Assembly: GCA_028287235.1 (NCBI GenBank)
Contig: JAQBQB010000026.1
Coordinates: forward strand, 310,001-374,000
DNA length: 64,000 nt
Direction: 5' to 3'
Source: Gemmatimonadota bacterium
Lineage (GTDB): Bacteria; Gemmatimonadota; Gemmatimonadetes; Gemmatimonadales; Gemmatimonadaceae
Position numbers and translations under genes: made by a program. This document shows positions 43,134 through 51,935 of the stretch, piece by piece; the first letter of the stretch is position 1; each line of letters opens with the position of its first letter. Under the pieces are notes generated by a model that was given only the letters and a program-made list of their open reading frames with translations, did not search any database and had not been told where the DNA came from.

Positions 43134-43997
43134 GTGCGGCCACGCGTCGCGCTGGCGACGTACGGGCGCGCGCCCGAGCTCGCGCCCGACGACCAGCTGC
43201 TGATCCCGGCCCTCGAGGCGCTCGGAGTTTCCGCGCGAGCGGAAGTGTGGTCGAACCAATTCGTGGACTGGGCGTCGTTCGACACGGTCGTGATTCGCTC
43301 GTGCTGGGATTACCATCTGCACATCGAAGCGTTTCGCGCCTGGGTGGACCGGCTCGAGTCGGCCGGCATTCGCGTGCTGAACCCACCGTCGCTCGTGCGG
43401 TGGAACTCGGAGAAGCGCTATCTCCTCGACCTCGCGCAGCGAGGCGTGGCGACGATCCCGACGATGATCGTACCCGCCGGCCATGCCGACGGCGTGGCCG
43501 AGCTCGTCGCCGCCGAAGGGTGGTCGCGCTTCGTGATCAAGCCGGCCATCTCGGCCAGCGGCTACGAGACGTATGCGCTGCGCACCCCGCTCGACGATGC
43601 GGCGCGCGAATCGATCCGACGCGCGACGGCCGCGGGTGACGCGCTCGTCCAGCCGTTCGCCGAGGAAGTTTCGCGCGACGGAGAATTCTCATTCACGTTC
43701 ATCGATGGGCAGTTCAGCCACGCAACGCTCAAGCGCGCCGCGCCGGGTGAGTTCCGAGTACAAGCGGAGCATGGTGGGAGCGCCGAGCTCGTGGACGCGC
43801 CGCGAAAGCTGATCGATCAGGCGGCACGCGTGATCGGTGTGCTTCCGGAGCGGCCGGTGTACGCGCGCGTGGACGGCATCTCGCGCGACGGCTCGTTCTT
43901 GCTCATGGAGCTCGAGCTCATCGAGCCGCATCTGTTCCTGGCGTTCTCGCCTGGCGCGGCGGAAAAATTGGCGGCGGCGATCATGGTGCGACGCTAG
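43134..43997 (+). CDS. ATP-grasp protein (RimK/DcsG-like)
   Basis: 287 residues from GTG. VALATYGRAPELAPDDQLLIPAL and TVVIRSCWDYHLHIEAFRAWV match the group containing the cycloserine ligase DcsG and related glutathione-synthetase-like proteins. ATP-grasp elements follow: FVIKPAISASGYETYAL (Lys and loop), VQPFAEEVSRDGEFSFTFIDG, YARVDGISRDGSFLLMELELIEPHLFLAFSPGA with the metal-binding Glu residues. It ligates an unknown carboxylate and amine. It lies 5 nt after an exported M28 peptidase. Confidence 0.87.
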   Translation: MRPRVALATYGRAPELAPDDQLLIPALEALGVSARAEVWSNQFVDWASFDTVVIRSCWDYHLHIEAFRAWVDRLESAGIRVLNPPSLVRWNSEKRYLLDLAQRGVATIPTMIVPAGHADGVAELVAAEGWSRFVIKPAISASGYETYALRTPLDDAARESIRRATAAGDALVQPFAEEVSRDGEFSFTFIDGQFSHATLKRAAPGEFRVQAEHGGSAELVDAPRKLIDQAARVIGVLPERPVYARVDGISRDGSFLLMELELIEPHLFLAFSPGAAEKLAAAIMVRR

Positions 43998-44015
43998 AGG
44001 TGACGCGCCAACCGG

Positions 44016-45029
44016 CTAGAGTCGCCGCGTCTCGCCATGCGCGAATGTCCAGTTCGCGTTGCCCGGCAGTCCGGCGTCACTCCAGAGCTGCGCGAAGCGC
44101 GCAGGTGGCTCTTCGACCGCTTCGTCCGTCAGTCGAAACGTTCCCCAATGCAACGCGAGGCAGGGCGGTGGCGCGGCGTTTCTCGTGGTGAGAGCCCGGT
44201 ACGCCTCGAGCGCGTCCTCGGGATTCATGTGCACGGCGCGCATGAACCATCGCGGCTCGTAGGCGCCGATCGGCAGCATCACGAGATCGAACGGACCCGC
44301 CGCCGACGCGATGGCGCGGAACTCCGGATGCAACGCGGTGTCGCCGGCGAAACACACACGTACGCCCTCCGCCTCGATCGCCCAGCCGCACCACAGCGTG
44401 TCTCCGCGATCGCGAAGGCCGCGCGCGCTGAAGTGCTGTGCGGGAAGGCATGTCGCCGTGTACATCGGCGTTTCCACTCGTTGCCACCAGTCGCGCTCGA
44501 CCAAGTGCCGCACGCCCCACGAGCGTAGCAGGCCGCCGAGTCGCAGGGGACAGAGCCACGCGGCGTCGGGGAATTTCTTGGCGATGCGGCGAACGGTGGG
44601 CGCATCGAGATGGTCGTAGTGATTGTGCGACAGCAACACGACGTCGATCTGCGGCAGCGCGTCGAAGTCGACGGCCGGCGCCATCACGCGGCGCGGGCCG
44701 ATCCACTTGAGTGGCGACGCCCGCTCGCTCCAGACCGGATCGGTGAGCACGTTGAGCGCGCCGAGCTGTAGGAGCACCGTGGAGTGGCCAACCCACGTCA
44801 CCGAGCGGTAGCCGCGTGCCGCACGTGGCGAAACGATCGCCGGCTGTCGCGTGGGAAGAGAGCCGTACGGCGGGTTCGGCGGAATGTGCTTGCCTCGCCG
44901 CTCGCCCAATCGCCAGCGAAGGAAGTCCTTGAAGCCGTGCAGCTCGGCGTTCGGCCAGGGATTCTGAAAGCCGCCGCCCGGCCGATGGTGCGCAGCAGTC
45001 GGCGTTACGATCGGTTCGTCAGGGGACAC
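44016..45029 (-). CDS. metallo-beta-lactamase-fold hydrolase (NAPE-PLD/UlaG-like)
   Basis: 337 residues from GTG. PNPPYGSLPTRQPAIVSPRA precedes the MBL core, as in NAPE-PLD-like bacterial proteins. The core has VTWVGHSTVLLQLG, VVLLSHNHYDHLD (HxHxDH), CLPAQHFSARG, VCFAGDTALHPEF (bridging Asp) and LALHWGTFRLTDE (last His), so both metal sites are complete. NAPE-PLD itself cleaves N-acyl phosphatidylethanolamine; a phosphodiesterase or lactonase role is equally possible here. Monocistronic by spacing. Confidence 0.9.
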   Translation of the reverse strand: MSPDEPIVTPTAAHHRPGGGFQNPWPNAELHGFKDFLRWRLGERRGKHIPPNPPYGSLPTRQPAIVSPRAARGYRSVTWVGHSTVLLQLGALNVLTDPVWSERASPLKWIGPRRVMAPAVDFDALPQIDVVLLSHNHYDHLDAPTVRRIAKKFPDAAWLCPLRLGGLLRSWGVRHLVERDWWQRVETPMYTATCLPAQHFSARGLRDRGDTLWCGWAIEAEGVRVCFAGDTALHPEFRAIASAAGPFDLVMLPIGAYEPRWFMRAVHMNPEDALEAYRALTTRNAAPPPCLALHWGTFRLTDEAVEEPPARFAQLWSDAGLPGNANWTFAHGETRRL

Positions 45030-45105
45030 GATGGGGTCGCGAGGGTGGCGGTGACGATCCCGGAATGTATCCTTGACCCGTCACCTCCTTCTAGCCCCGA
45101 CGATC

Positions 45106-45435
45106 ATGACCGCGGCAGTAGCCATCATCATTCGACGAGAGCGCGAGATCGTCGCGATCTTCCGCGGCGCCGGCGCCACGCGGCCCGACGCGGCGCGCAC
45201 GCCTGAAGACCTCGACATCCATCATCGTCTGGCCTTCGACCGGCTCGTTCGCCGCGCCGTGCTGCGCGATGCTGGCGACGGCCGCTACTATCTCGACGAG
45301 CCGAGTTGGAACGCGCTCCGCTCCACGCGGAAACGCCTCATGTTCGTGGTGCTGATCGTCGTGCTCATCGCCTTCGCCGTCTCCATGAGCACCGGCCTGT
45401 TGGCCGTGAAGACGGGAATACCACAACTGCACTAG
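45106..45435 (+). CDS. hypothetical protein with C-terminal membrane helix
   Basis: 109 residues from ATG at 45106 (a TTG at 45073 is possible). The first 85 residues, rich in Arg and Asp (IIRREREIVAIFRGAGATRP, HHRLAFDRLVRRAVLRDAGD, YYLDEPSWNALRSTRKR), contain a winged-helix-like segment. A single strong helix near the end (LMFVVLIVVLIAFAVSMSTG) anchors it with the bulk in the cytoplasm. I do not recognise a family. Confidence 0.65.
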   Translation: MTAAVAIIIRREREIVAIFRGAGATRPDAARTPEDLDIHHRLAFDRLVRRAVLRDAGDGRYYLDEPSWNALRSTRKRLMFVVLIVVLIAFAVSMSTGLLAVKTGIPQLH

Positions 45436-45452
45436 CTGCGCTGACGCGCGCG

Positions 45453-47900
45453 CTAGTCGGCGCGCATCGCGATCACCGGGTCGACCTGCGCCGCGCGACG
45501 AGCCGGCAGATAGCTGGCGAGCGCGGCGACTCCGAGCAGAACCACGGCGACTGCTCCGAAGGTCGTCACGTCGGTGGCGGTCACGCCGTACAACAGCGCC
45601 GCGAGCAGGTGCACGAGCCAGTAGGCGCCGACGAGTCCCACGGCGATTCCGGTGATCGTGAGTCCCAGGCCCTGCCCAAGCACGAGTCGCACCACACGAT
45701 CCTGCGTGGCGCCGAGCGCAATTCGAATTCCGAGCTCGCGCGTCCGCTGGCTCACGGTGTACGAGATGACGCCGTAGATCCCGAGCGCGGCGAGCAGCAG
45801 CGCGAGCGCCGCGAAGGCCGTGAGCAGCATCATGTAGAAGCGCGGCTGCGAAACGGATTCCGACAGCGCGTCCTGCATCGTGCCGAGGTTGTAGATCGGC
45901 ATCTCGGCGTCGACCGCCCGGAGCTGCTCGCGGATTGCGGCGGCCAACGTTTGCGGCTCGGCGCGTGAGCGAATCAGAAAGGACATGTCGTTGAGCGGCA
46001 GCGTGCCCCAGCCGATGTAGACCGCGGGATAGAGGTCGTCGCTCAACCCGCGCTGATGCACGTCGTTGATCACGCCCACGATCTCGCCCTGCGTCTTGAC
46101 GCCGCTGTTCGTGCCCGCGGTATCGTGGGAGATGCCGAGCGTGATGTGCTTGCCGAGCGGATCCTCGTTTGGAAAGTATTTCTTGACGAAGCCTTCGGTG
46201 ACCACGACCACGGGCGGCGGGCCGAAATTCTCCTCGGCTCTGGTGAACATGCGCCCGCGCATGAGATGCATGCCCAACGTCGAGATGAGATTCGCCGACG
46301 CCGGCCGCACGTCGGCAACCATTCGCTTGTCGGACGGCATCGGCGGTCGCCCATCGACGTCGAACGACACGCGCATTCCGTTGCTCGCCAGCGGACGCGC
46401 GTCGGCGATGGCGACGTCCTGCGTGCCGGGCAGCGACGCGAGACCTGTCTGCAACTGCGCCGCAAACCGGCGGATGTCGCGGTCGAGTGGATACTTCTTC
46501 TGTGGTAGCGTCAGGTCGAAGCTGAGAATGTGCTCAGTCTGAAAGCCCGGATCCACCTGCAGCAGCTTCACGAAGCTCTTGATGAGCAGGCCCGCGCCGA
46601 CGAGCAGCACCACCGCGAGCGCCATCTCGCTGACGACGAGCGCGCGGCGCGTGCGCTGCGTCGCGCGCCGGCCGCTCGCGCCGCGCATCCCCTCCTTGAG
46701 CATCTGTCCCAGCTCGGTCTTCGCGGCGTGCATCGCGGGCACGAGTCCGAACGCCAGCCCGGTCACGATCGCGACCGCCACCGAGAAGGCCAACACGCGC
46801 GTATCGACCACGATGTCGGCGAGGCGCGGCAATCCCTTCGGCCCGAACGCGACGATCGCATCGACGGCCCACCCCGCAAGCGCGCCGCCGATCATTGCGC
46901 CGGCAACGGAGAGCAGCACGCTTTCGGTGATGAGCTGCCGAACGATCCGCCCCCGTCCGGCGCCGAGCGCGGTACGAACGGCGATCTCCGTTTCGCGTCC
47001 CGCGGCGCGGACGAGCAGGAGGTTCGCGACGTTGGCGCAAGCGATGAGCAGCACGAACGTCACTGCGCCGAACATGGTGAAGAGCGCGTTGCGCACGTCG
47101 CCGGTCAGATACGTTTGGAATTCCTGCGCGGTGCCGCTGAAGCTCGCGTTGGACTTGGGGTACTCCGCCTGCAACCGGTCGCCGACCGTCTTCATCTCGC
47201 GCTTCGCTGCCTCGACGCTCACGCCGGGTCGAACTCGGCCCACCGCGAGGATGAAGTGCGCCCCGCGATTGTCCGGGTCGATCATCCACGATTCGAGCTC
47301 GAACGGCATCCAGAGATCGGGCTTTGCCGGATACGTTAGCGAGGGCGTCGCAACACCGACCACGGTGTACGCGGCGCCGTTCAACGAGATCGAGCGGCCG
47401 ATGACGTTCGGATCGGCGGCGAACTGCGTGTGCCAGAGCTTGTCCGACAGCACAGTCACCTTCTGCGCGCCGTGTTGGTCTTCGCCTTTCATGAAGCCGC
47501 GGCCGAGCTGCATCGGCACGCCGATCAGGTCGAAAAAGCTCGCACCCACGTCCGCCGCGCTGAGGCGCATCGGATCAGAACCGGCGATGCTGAGATTCGC
47601 GCTGGTCCCGGTCTGGATCGCCGCCATGCCGACGAAGCTGTGCGTCTCGTCGCGGTAGCTCAGGAAATCGGGCGGCGACAAATGCACGAGCTTTCCCTCC
47701 TTGCTCGACGAGCCGATGATCACGACCTCCTGCGGATTTCTGAACGGCAGCGGCTTGAGCAGCACGCCGTTGACGATGCTGAATACCGCTGTCGTTGCGC
47801 CGATGGCCAGCGCGAGCGTCGTCACGGCGATGATCGTGAAGCTGGGCGTTCGAAGCAGCTTTCGCGCGGCGTAGCGAATGTCCTGGAGCAGGATGTCCAT
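45453..47900 (-). CDS. ADOP-type duplicated ABC permease (MacB/FtsX)
   Basis: 815 residues. DIRYAARKLLRTPSFTIIAV starts the first MacB unit; the periplasmic core domain includes RSISLNGAAYTVVGVATPSL and LWHTQFAADPNVIG. FtsX helices (FVLLIACANVANLLLVRAAG, ETEIAVRTALGAGRGRIVRQL) are followed by a second complete unit starting RRALVVSEMALAVVLLVGAGLL and ending ALASYLPARRAAQVDPVIAMRAD. This duplicated architecture is typical of ADOP permeases of Acidobacteriota and Gemmatimonadota, usually without a linked ATPase. It lacks the N-terminal prefix domain seen in the paralogue at 58541. Confidence 0.93.
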   Translation of the reverse strand: MDILLQDIRYAARKLLRTPSFTIIAVTTLALAIGATTAVFSIVNGVLLKPLPFRNPQEVVIIGSSSKEGKLVHLSPPDFLSYRDETHSFVGMAAIQTGTSANLSIAGSDPMRLSAADVGASFFDLIGVPMQLGRGFMKGEDQHGAQKVTVLSDKLWHTQFAADPNVIGRSISLNGAAYTVVGVATPSLTYPAKPDLWMPFELESWMIDPDNRGAHFILAVGRVRPGVSVEAAKREMKTVGDRLQAEYPKSNASFSGTAQEFQTYLTGDVRNALFTMFGAVTFVLLIACANVANLLLVRAAGRETEIAVRTALGAGRGRIVRQLITESVLLSVAGAMIGGALAGWAVDAIVAFGPKGLPRLADIVVDTRVLAFSVAVAIVTGLAFGLVPAMHAAKTELGQMLKEGMRGASGRRATQRTRRALVVSEMALAVVLLVGAGLLIKSFVKLLQVDPGFQTEHILSFDLTLPQKKYPLDRDIRRFAAQLQTGLASLPGTQDVAIADARPLASNGMRVSFDVDGRPPMPSDKRMVADVRPASANLISTLGMHLMRGRMFTRAEENFGPPPVVVVTEGFVKKYFPNEDPLGKHITLGISHDTAGTNSGVKTQGEIVGVINDVHQRGLSDDLYPAVYIGWGTLPLNDMSFLIRSRAEPQTLAAAIREQLRAVDAEMPIYNLGTMQDALSESVSQPRFYMMLLTAFAALALLLAALGIYGVISYTVSQRTRELGIRIALGATQDRVVRLVLGQGLGLTITGIAVGLVGAYWLVHLLAALLYGVTATDVTTFGAVAVVLLGVAALASYLPARRAAQVDPVIAMRAD

Positions 47901-48106
47901 GCGTGATTCTACTCAGATGGGAGTGCGAGACTGCGCTTCCGAGAGGGAAGCTTCGTGCCTCGGTGATACTTCTGTAACTCAGTATTCCACAATGCTTTAC
48001 GGCTACTGCTCGGGACGATCCGGCTACCCGCCGTCCGCCTATGGGATATGCCGTCCCAAAACCGGACGCCATCCTGCCGACAGGTCGCGAGTAGTATCTT
48101 CGACGG

Positions 48107-48775
48107 ATGAGCAACGCTCGCCGTTCGGTTCTCCTGCTCGGCGCCACAGGACTCGTGGGGCGCGAGTGCCTCCGACAGCTGATCGGCGATCCGAACGTGT
48201 GGCGCATCGTCGTGCTCCTGCGGCGTCCGCTCGACGACGCGCCGCGCTCCGACAAGATGCAAGTGGAGGTCGTGAACTTCGACGCGCTTGCCGCGCGACG
48301 CGACCTCTTTCGCGTGGATCAGATCTTCTGCGCGCTGGGAAGCACGATCAAGCAGGCCGGGTCGCAAGATGCGTTTCGGCGCGTCGACTTCGAGTATCCG
48401 CTTGCCGCGGCGAAGCTCGGAGTCGAAGAGGGCGCGCGACATTTTCTCGTCGTCACGGCGCTCGGTGCGTCGGCCAAGTCGCGCATCTTCTACAATCGAG
48501 TGAAGGGCGAGCTCGAGGACGCGCTGCGCACACTCTCCTACCGGAGCGTCACGATCGTTCGACCGTCGCTGCTGCTTGGCGTGCGCAAGAAATTCCGGCT
48601 CAGCGAGCAGATCGCGAAACGCTTCGGCTGGTTGCTGCCGGGGAAGTACAAGCCGATTGCGGCGACCGCGGTGGCCGCGGCACTCGCCAGCGCGGCACGG
48701 TTGGACGAGCCCGGCATGCACATCATCGAATCGGATGAGATCCGCCGACTAGCCGAAGGGCGTATCTCGCACTAA
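48107..48775 (+). CDS. NAD(P)-binding oxidoreductase/epimerase-like protein (HTATIP2/NmrA type)
   Basis: 222 residues. RSVLLLGATGLVGRECLRQLI is a Rossmann GxxGxxG motif; DQIFCALGSTIKQAGSQDAF, VDFEYPLAAAKLGVEEGARHFLVVTALGA and FYNRVKGELEDAL (YxxxK-like) match bacterial homologues of HTATIP2/TIP30, atypical short-chain dehydrogenases. ITIVRPSLLLG-type residues appear as VTIVRPSLLLGVRKKFR. The substrate is unknown. It is divergent from the ADOP permease across 206 nt. Confidence 0.88.
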   Translation: MSNARRSVLLLGATGLVGRECLRQLIGDPNVWRIVVLLRRPLDDAPRSDKMQVEVVNFDALAARRDLFRVDQIFCALGSTIKQAGSQDAFRRVDFEYPLAAAKLGVEEGARHFLVVTALGASAKSRIFYNRVKGELEDALRTLSYRSVTIVRPSLLLGVRKKFRLSEQIAKRFGWLLPGKYKPIAATAVAAALASAARLDEPGMHIIESDEIRRLAEGRISH

Positions 48776-48850
48776 ATCCGGTCTGACGGCAGCGTACACG
48801 AACGGTTTTCCGCTCCTCCCATCCGCTTACCCGCCTCCTTCATTCCCCAC

Positions 48851-49609
48851 GTGTCCAATCCATCCGATCGCTCGACACCGCGCCGAGAGTTCATCGGCCA
48901 GCTCACCGCGTCTGCCATTGTGCTCGCGAGCGCTGCGTGCGCAACTCCAGTGGTCGCGGGACAATCCGCGACGTCGCCTACTCCCGCCACTCCCGCTCCC
49001 ACGCCGCGTTCGGCAACGCCTCCGGCGCCCGTGCACTGGGACGACTCGTGGTTCTCGCGGTTGACCGCGAAGCACAAGGCGGTCTTCGACTCACCGGCGA
49101 TCGACGATGGGCTCGCCGTGTCGCAGGCCGCGGGCTACGTGCGCGGCATGCGCGACGCGGCCGCGGCGGGACTGGACGACGTGCAGGCGGTGGTCGTGAT
49201 GCGGCATGCCGGAATTCCCATGGTGTTCAACGACGCGATGTGGGCGAAGTACGAGATCGGCAAGCAGGGGAAGGTCAAGGACGACTCGACGGACAAGTGG
49301 GCGACGCGGAATCCGTTCTTCGCGTCCGCGCCGCCGAAGGCCGACGCGCCCGCCCGTCCCGCGCCGACCAACGCGCGTCCGCAGGCGACGCTCAGCTGGC
49401 TCGGCTCCAACGGCCACATTCTGCTCGGCTGCGATCTCGCCACCCGCGGCTACGCCGGACAGATCGCCGAGCGGACGAAGGGACAGATGCAGACGATCTA
49501 TGAGGAGCTCAAGGCGAACCTCGTCCCCGGCGTCATCTTGCAGCCGACGGGTGTGTACGCCGTGCATCGGGCGCAGGAAGCGGGGTGCAGCTATATCCGC
49601 TCGACGTGA
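48851..49609 (+). CDS. secreted DsrE-like protein with Tat/lipoprotein signal
   Basis: 252 residues from GTG. TPRREFIGQLTASAIVLASAAC is a twin-arginine-type leader ending in a possible lipobox, followed by a Pro/Ala/Thr linker. The body resembles DsrE-fold proteins: HKAVFDSPAIDDGLAVSQAAGYV, VQAVVVMRHAGIPMVFND, then LLGCDLATRGYAGQIAE and LVPGVILQPTGVYAVHRAQEAGCSYI at the end. A conserved Cys lies in each of the last two segments. Exported DsrE-like proteins of unknown role occur in several soil phyla; a sulfur-relay role should not be assumed. Confidence 0.72.
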   Translation: MSNPSDRSTPRREFIGQLTASAIVLASAACATPVVAGQSATSPTPATPAPTPRSATPPAPVHWDDSWFSRLTAKHKAVFDSPAIDDGLAVSQAAGYVRGMRDAAAAGLDDVQAVVVMRHAGIPMVFNDAMWAKYEIGKQGKVKDDSTDKWATRNPFFASAPPKADAPARPAPTNARPQATLSWLGSNGHILLGCDLATRGYAGQIAERTKGQMQTIYEELKANLVPGVILQPTGVYAVHRAQEAGCSYIRST

Positions 49610-51259
49610 TCAGCTAACGCGCAGCGCCGTGCCCGCATGCCGGTCGCTGCGCTGTCCGTCGCGTAGCGCGACCGTGCCGTTGACGATCACCGCCGCGATG
49701 CCCGTGGGATACTGAAACGGCTCGGCATAGGTGGCGGTGTCCTGCACCGTGGCGGGATCGAACACCACGACGTCGGCGGCCATCGTTGGCGCGAGACGTC
49801 CGCGATCGCCGAGATGCACCCGTTGCGCGGGAAGCGACGTCATCTTGTCGATCGCCTGCTCGAGGGTGAGCGCCTTTCTCTCGCGCACGTAGCGCGCGAC
49901 GATGCGCGGGAACGTGCCGAGCCCGCGCGGGTGCGGATGGCCGCGGTGCGACGGACCGTCCACGGCGAACGCACCTCCGTCGCTGCACACCATGCCCTGC
50001 GGATGCGCCAGGATGCGATCGAGATTGTCTTCGCTCATCGCGAATCCGACCATGCCCACGTTGCCGTGGTTTCGCTGAAGCAACGCCGTTGCCATGTCGT
50101 ACGGATCCACACCGTGGTTCTTCGCATACGCACCGAGTCGCGCGCCTTCGGCCGGCCGATCGGCGGCGTTGCCAACGTTGGCGATCATGATGTTGTCCCA
50201 GCCGCCGATGAGATCGACCTTGCCGAGCGCCTCCTGCTTGATGCGCGCCGCCGTTGCGGGGTCCTGAAGCCGAGCGAGGAAAGCATCGACGCTGTCGTCG
50301 CGGCTCCAGACGGGAAAGACGTTCGTGAGCCCGGTCTGGTAGGCGATGTACGGATAGCGGTCGAACGCCGCATCGCACCCCGCCGCGCGCGCGGCGGCGA
50401 TACGAGCAAACGCCGTGTCGAGCTTGTTCCAGTTGCGCGGACCCTGCGTCTTGAGATGAGAGATCTGTAATGGACACCCGGCGCCTCTGGCCACGGCGAT
50501 GGCCTCGTCGATCGCTTCGATGAGGGTGTCGTCTTCGTTGCGCATGTGCGTCGCGTACGGAAGTCCGCGCGCCGCGAGCGGTTTGCACAGGGCGATCAAC
50601 TCGCCCAGCGGCGCGAAGGCGCCTGGGGTGTACTCGAGACCGGTCGACGCACCGCACGCGCCGTCGGCGATCGCGGCGCGCACGAACTGCTCCATTCGCG
50701 CCAGTTCGTCGGGCGTGGCCGGACGATCCTTGCCGCCGATCACGACGTCGCGAATCGTCCCGAGCCCGACCATCGATGCCACGTTCACCGACGGCTGTAG
50801 TCGGCCGATCGACGACCAGAGCTGCGCGAAGGTCGCGAACTGCCGGCGTGAATCATCTTCCTTTCCGTCGCCTGTCGCACGCGGCGCGCGCGACGATCCG
50901 TCCTGTCCCACGACGATCGTCGTGATGCCCTGCCGGATCAGCGATTCGGCGCGCGGATCTTCCCAGAGCGATCCGTCGCCGTGGGAGTGGATGTCGATGA
51001 AGCCGGGCGCCACGGCGAGCCCGCGCACGTCGATCTCGGTGACGCCGCGATCGGGCGCGCGCTTCGCGATGGACGTGATGCGGCCGCCGGAGATGACGAC
51101 GTCGAGCTCGCGGGACGCGGTGCCGTTTCCGGCGAACACGTTTCCGTTGCGAAGGATGATGTCGGCGTTGGCGCGCGAGCGGAGAATGAGCGCCGGCGCG
51201 CCGGCGAAGAGGGCGGCGGCGCTGGATGTCGTGCGGAGAAAGTCGCGTCGTGTGGTCAT
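49610..51259 (-). CDS. exported D-aminoacylase / N-acyl-D-amino-acid deacylase (amidohydrolase)
   Basis: 549 residues from ATG at 51259. TTRRDFLRTTSSAAALFAGA is a Tat signal. The amidohydrolase motifs are complete: GFIDIHSHGDGSLWED (HxH), GACGASTGLEYTPG, ATHMRNEDDTLIEAI, LQISHLKTQGPRNW, MVCSDGGAFAVDG (metal-site Asp) and HPRGLGTFPRIVARYVRE, which is diagnostic of D-aminoacylases. It removes acyl groups from N-acyl-D-amino acids in the periplasm; some relatives act as dihydroorotase-like or dipeptidase enzymes. The 3' end abuts the convergent DsrE-like gene. Confidence 0.93.
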   Translation of the reverse strand: MTTRRDFLRTTSSAAALFAGAPALILRSRANADIILRNGNVFAGNGTASRELDVVISGGRITSIAKRAPDRGVTEIDVRGLAVAPGFIDIHSHGDGSLWEDPRAESLIRQGITTIVVGQDGSSRAPRATGDGKEDDSRRQFATFAQLWSSIGRLQPSVNVASMVGLGTIRDVVIGGKDRPATPDELARMEQFVRAAIADGACGASTGLEYTPGAFAPLGELIALCKPLAARGLPYATHMRNEDDTLIEAIDEAIAVARGAGCPLQISHLKTQGPRNWNKLDTAFARIAAARAAGCDAAFDRYPYIAYQTGLTNVFPVWSRDDSVDAFLARLQDPATAARIKQEALGKVDLIGGWDNIMIANVGNAADRPAEGARLGAYAKNHGVDPYDMATALLQRNHGNVGMVGFAMSEDNLDRILAHPQGMVCSDGGAFAVDGPSHRGHPHPRGLGTFPRIVARYVRERKALTLEQAIDKMTSLPAQRVHLGDRGRLAPTMAADVVVFDPATVQDTATYAEPFQYPTGIAAVIVNGTVALRDGQRSDRHAGTALRVS

Positions 51260-51313
51260 TGAGCGTGGTAGGCGATGCGGGAGATTGTACTCTGCCGCGC
51301 CGCCGCGCAACGC

Positions 51314-51712
51314 TCAGCCGGTCAAATCACTCGGCGGCGAACCGCCGGAGCGCACGCGGCCTTGCCGGATGCGGTCGAAACCAATGAGCGCAAACTCGCG
51401 CACCGACGCCCAGTCGCCCACCGAGGTTCGCACGTTGAGCCAGCCGTTCTCGAGATCTTTTTCAACCTCCTCGAACGATCGGCCGGCCACGCGCGGGTCG
51501 CTCGCGGCCGACTGGCCGAGCCGATACGCCGCTCGGACCTGCTCGTAGACGCGGTCGGCCAAGCGGTTCGCGTGTTGGAAGTGCGAGCGATAGAAGCGGT
51601 CGTCGCCGTCGGTGAAGCCCGGCGCCGCGGGATCGTTTTCGCGCGCGTCGCCCTGCGCGACGCCCGTCTCCGGGATCCAGGTCTTGAAGTCGAAGTCGGG
51701 TCCGTCGAGCAT
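51314..51712 (-). CDS. hypothetical acidic protein
   Basis: 132 residues, start fixed by GGAGG 6 nt before the ATG. Soluble and charged: DFDFKTWIPETGVAQGDA, DDRFYRSHFQHANRLADRVYEQVRAAYRLG (a helix) and RSFEEVEKDLENGWLNVRTSVGDWASVREFALIGFDR. No signal peptide or named domain. The pattern is consistent with a small helical domain that packs as a bundle. Monocistronic by position. Confidence 0.72.
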   Translation of the reverse strand: MLDGPDFDFKTWIPETGVAQGDARENDPAAPGFTDGDDRFYRSHFQHANRLADRVYEQVRAAYRLGQSAASDPRVAGRSFEEVEKDLENGWLNVRTSVGDWASVREFALIGFDRIRQGRVRSGGSPPSDLTG

Positions 51713-51852
51713 GTGAATCCTCCGGCGACTCAGGACGGCAAGAGCGAGACCGGCTCCCGGTTGCGGCGACCGCTATTCGACGCGCGCTTCGCCCAGCTCG
51801 CTTCGCCTGGCCGTTGTGACGGTCATCACGAGCAACGCGTGGCCTCGATCCA

Positions 51853-51864
51853 CACACGCGTGTG
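51853..51864. promoter_or_regulatory. 12-bp perfect palindrome cacacgcgtgtg
   Basis: It lies in the 223-nt gap upstream of both the acidic hypothetical protein (minus) and the CBM48-like outer-membrane protein (plus), about 70 nt before the latter's start. A dimeric regulator site is plausible, with no named binder. Confidence 0.4.
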
Positions 51865-51935
51865 ATCATTCTCCGATCCGGGAACACGGGCGCACCCCTC
51901 GCGTGTAGTGCAATGAGAGCCCTCCGTGAGGAAGG

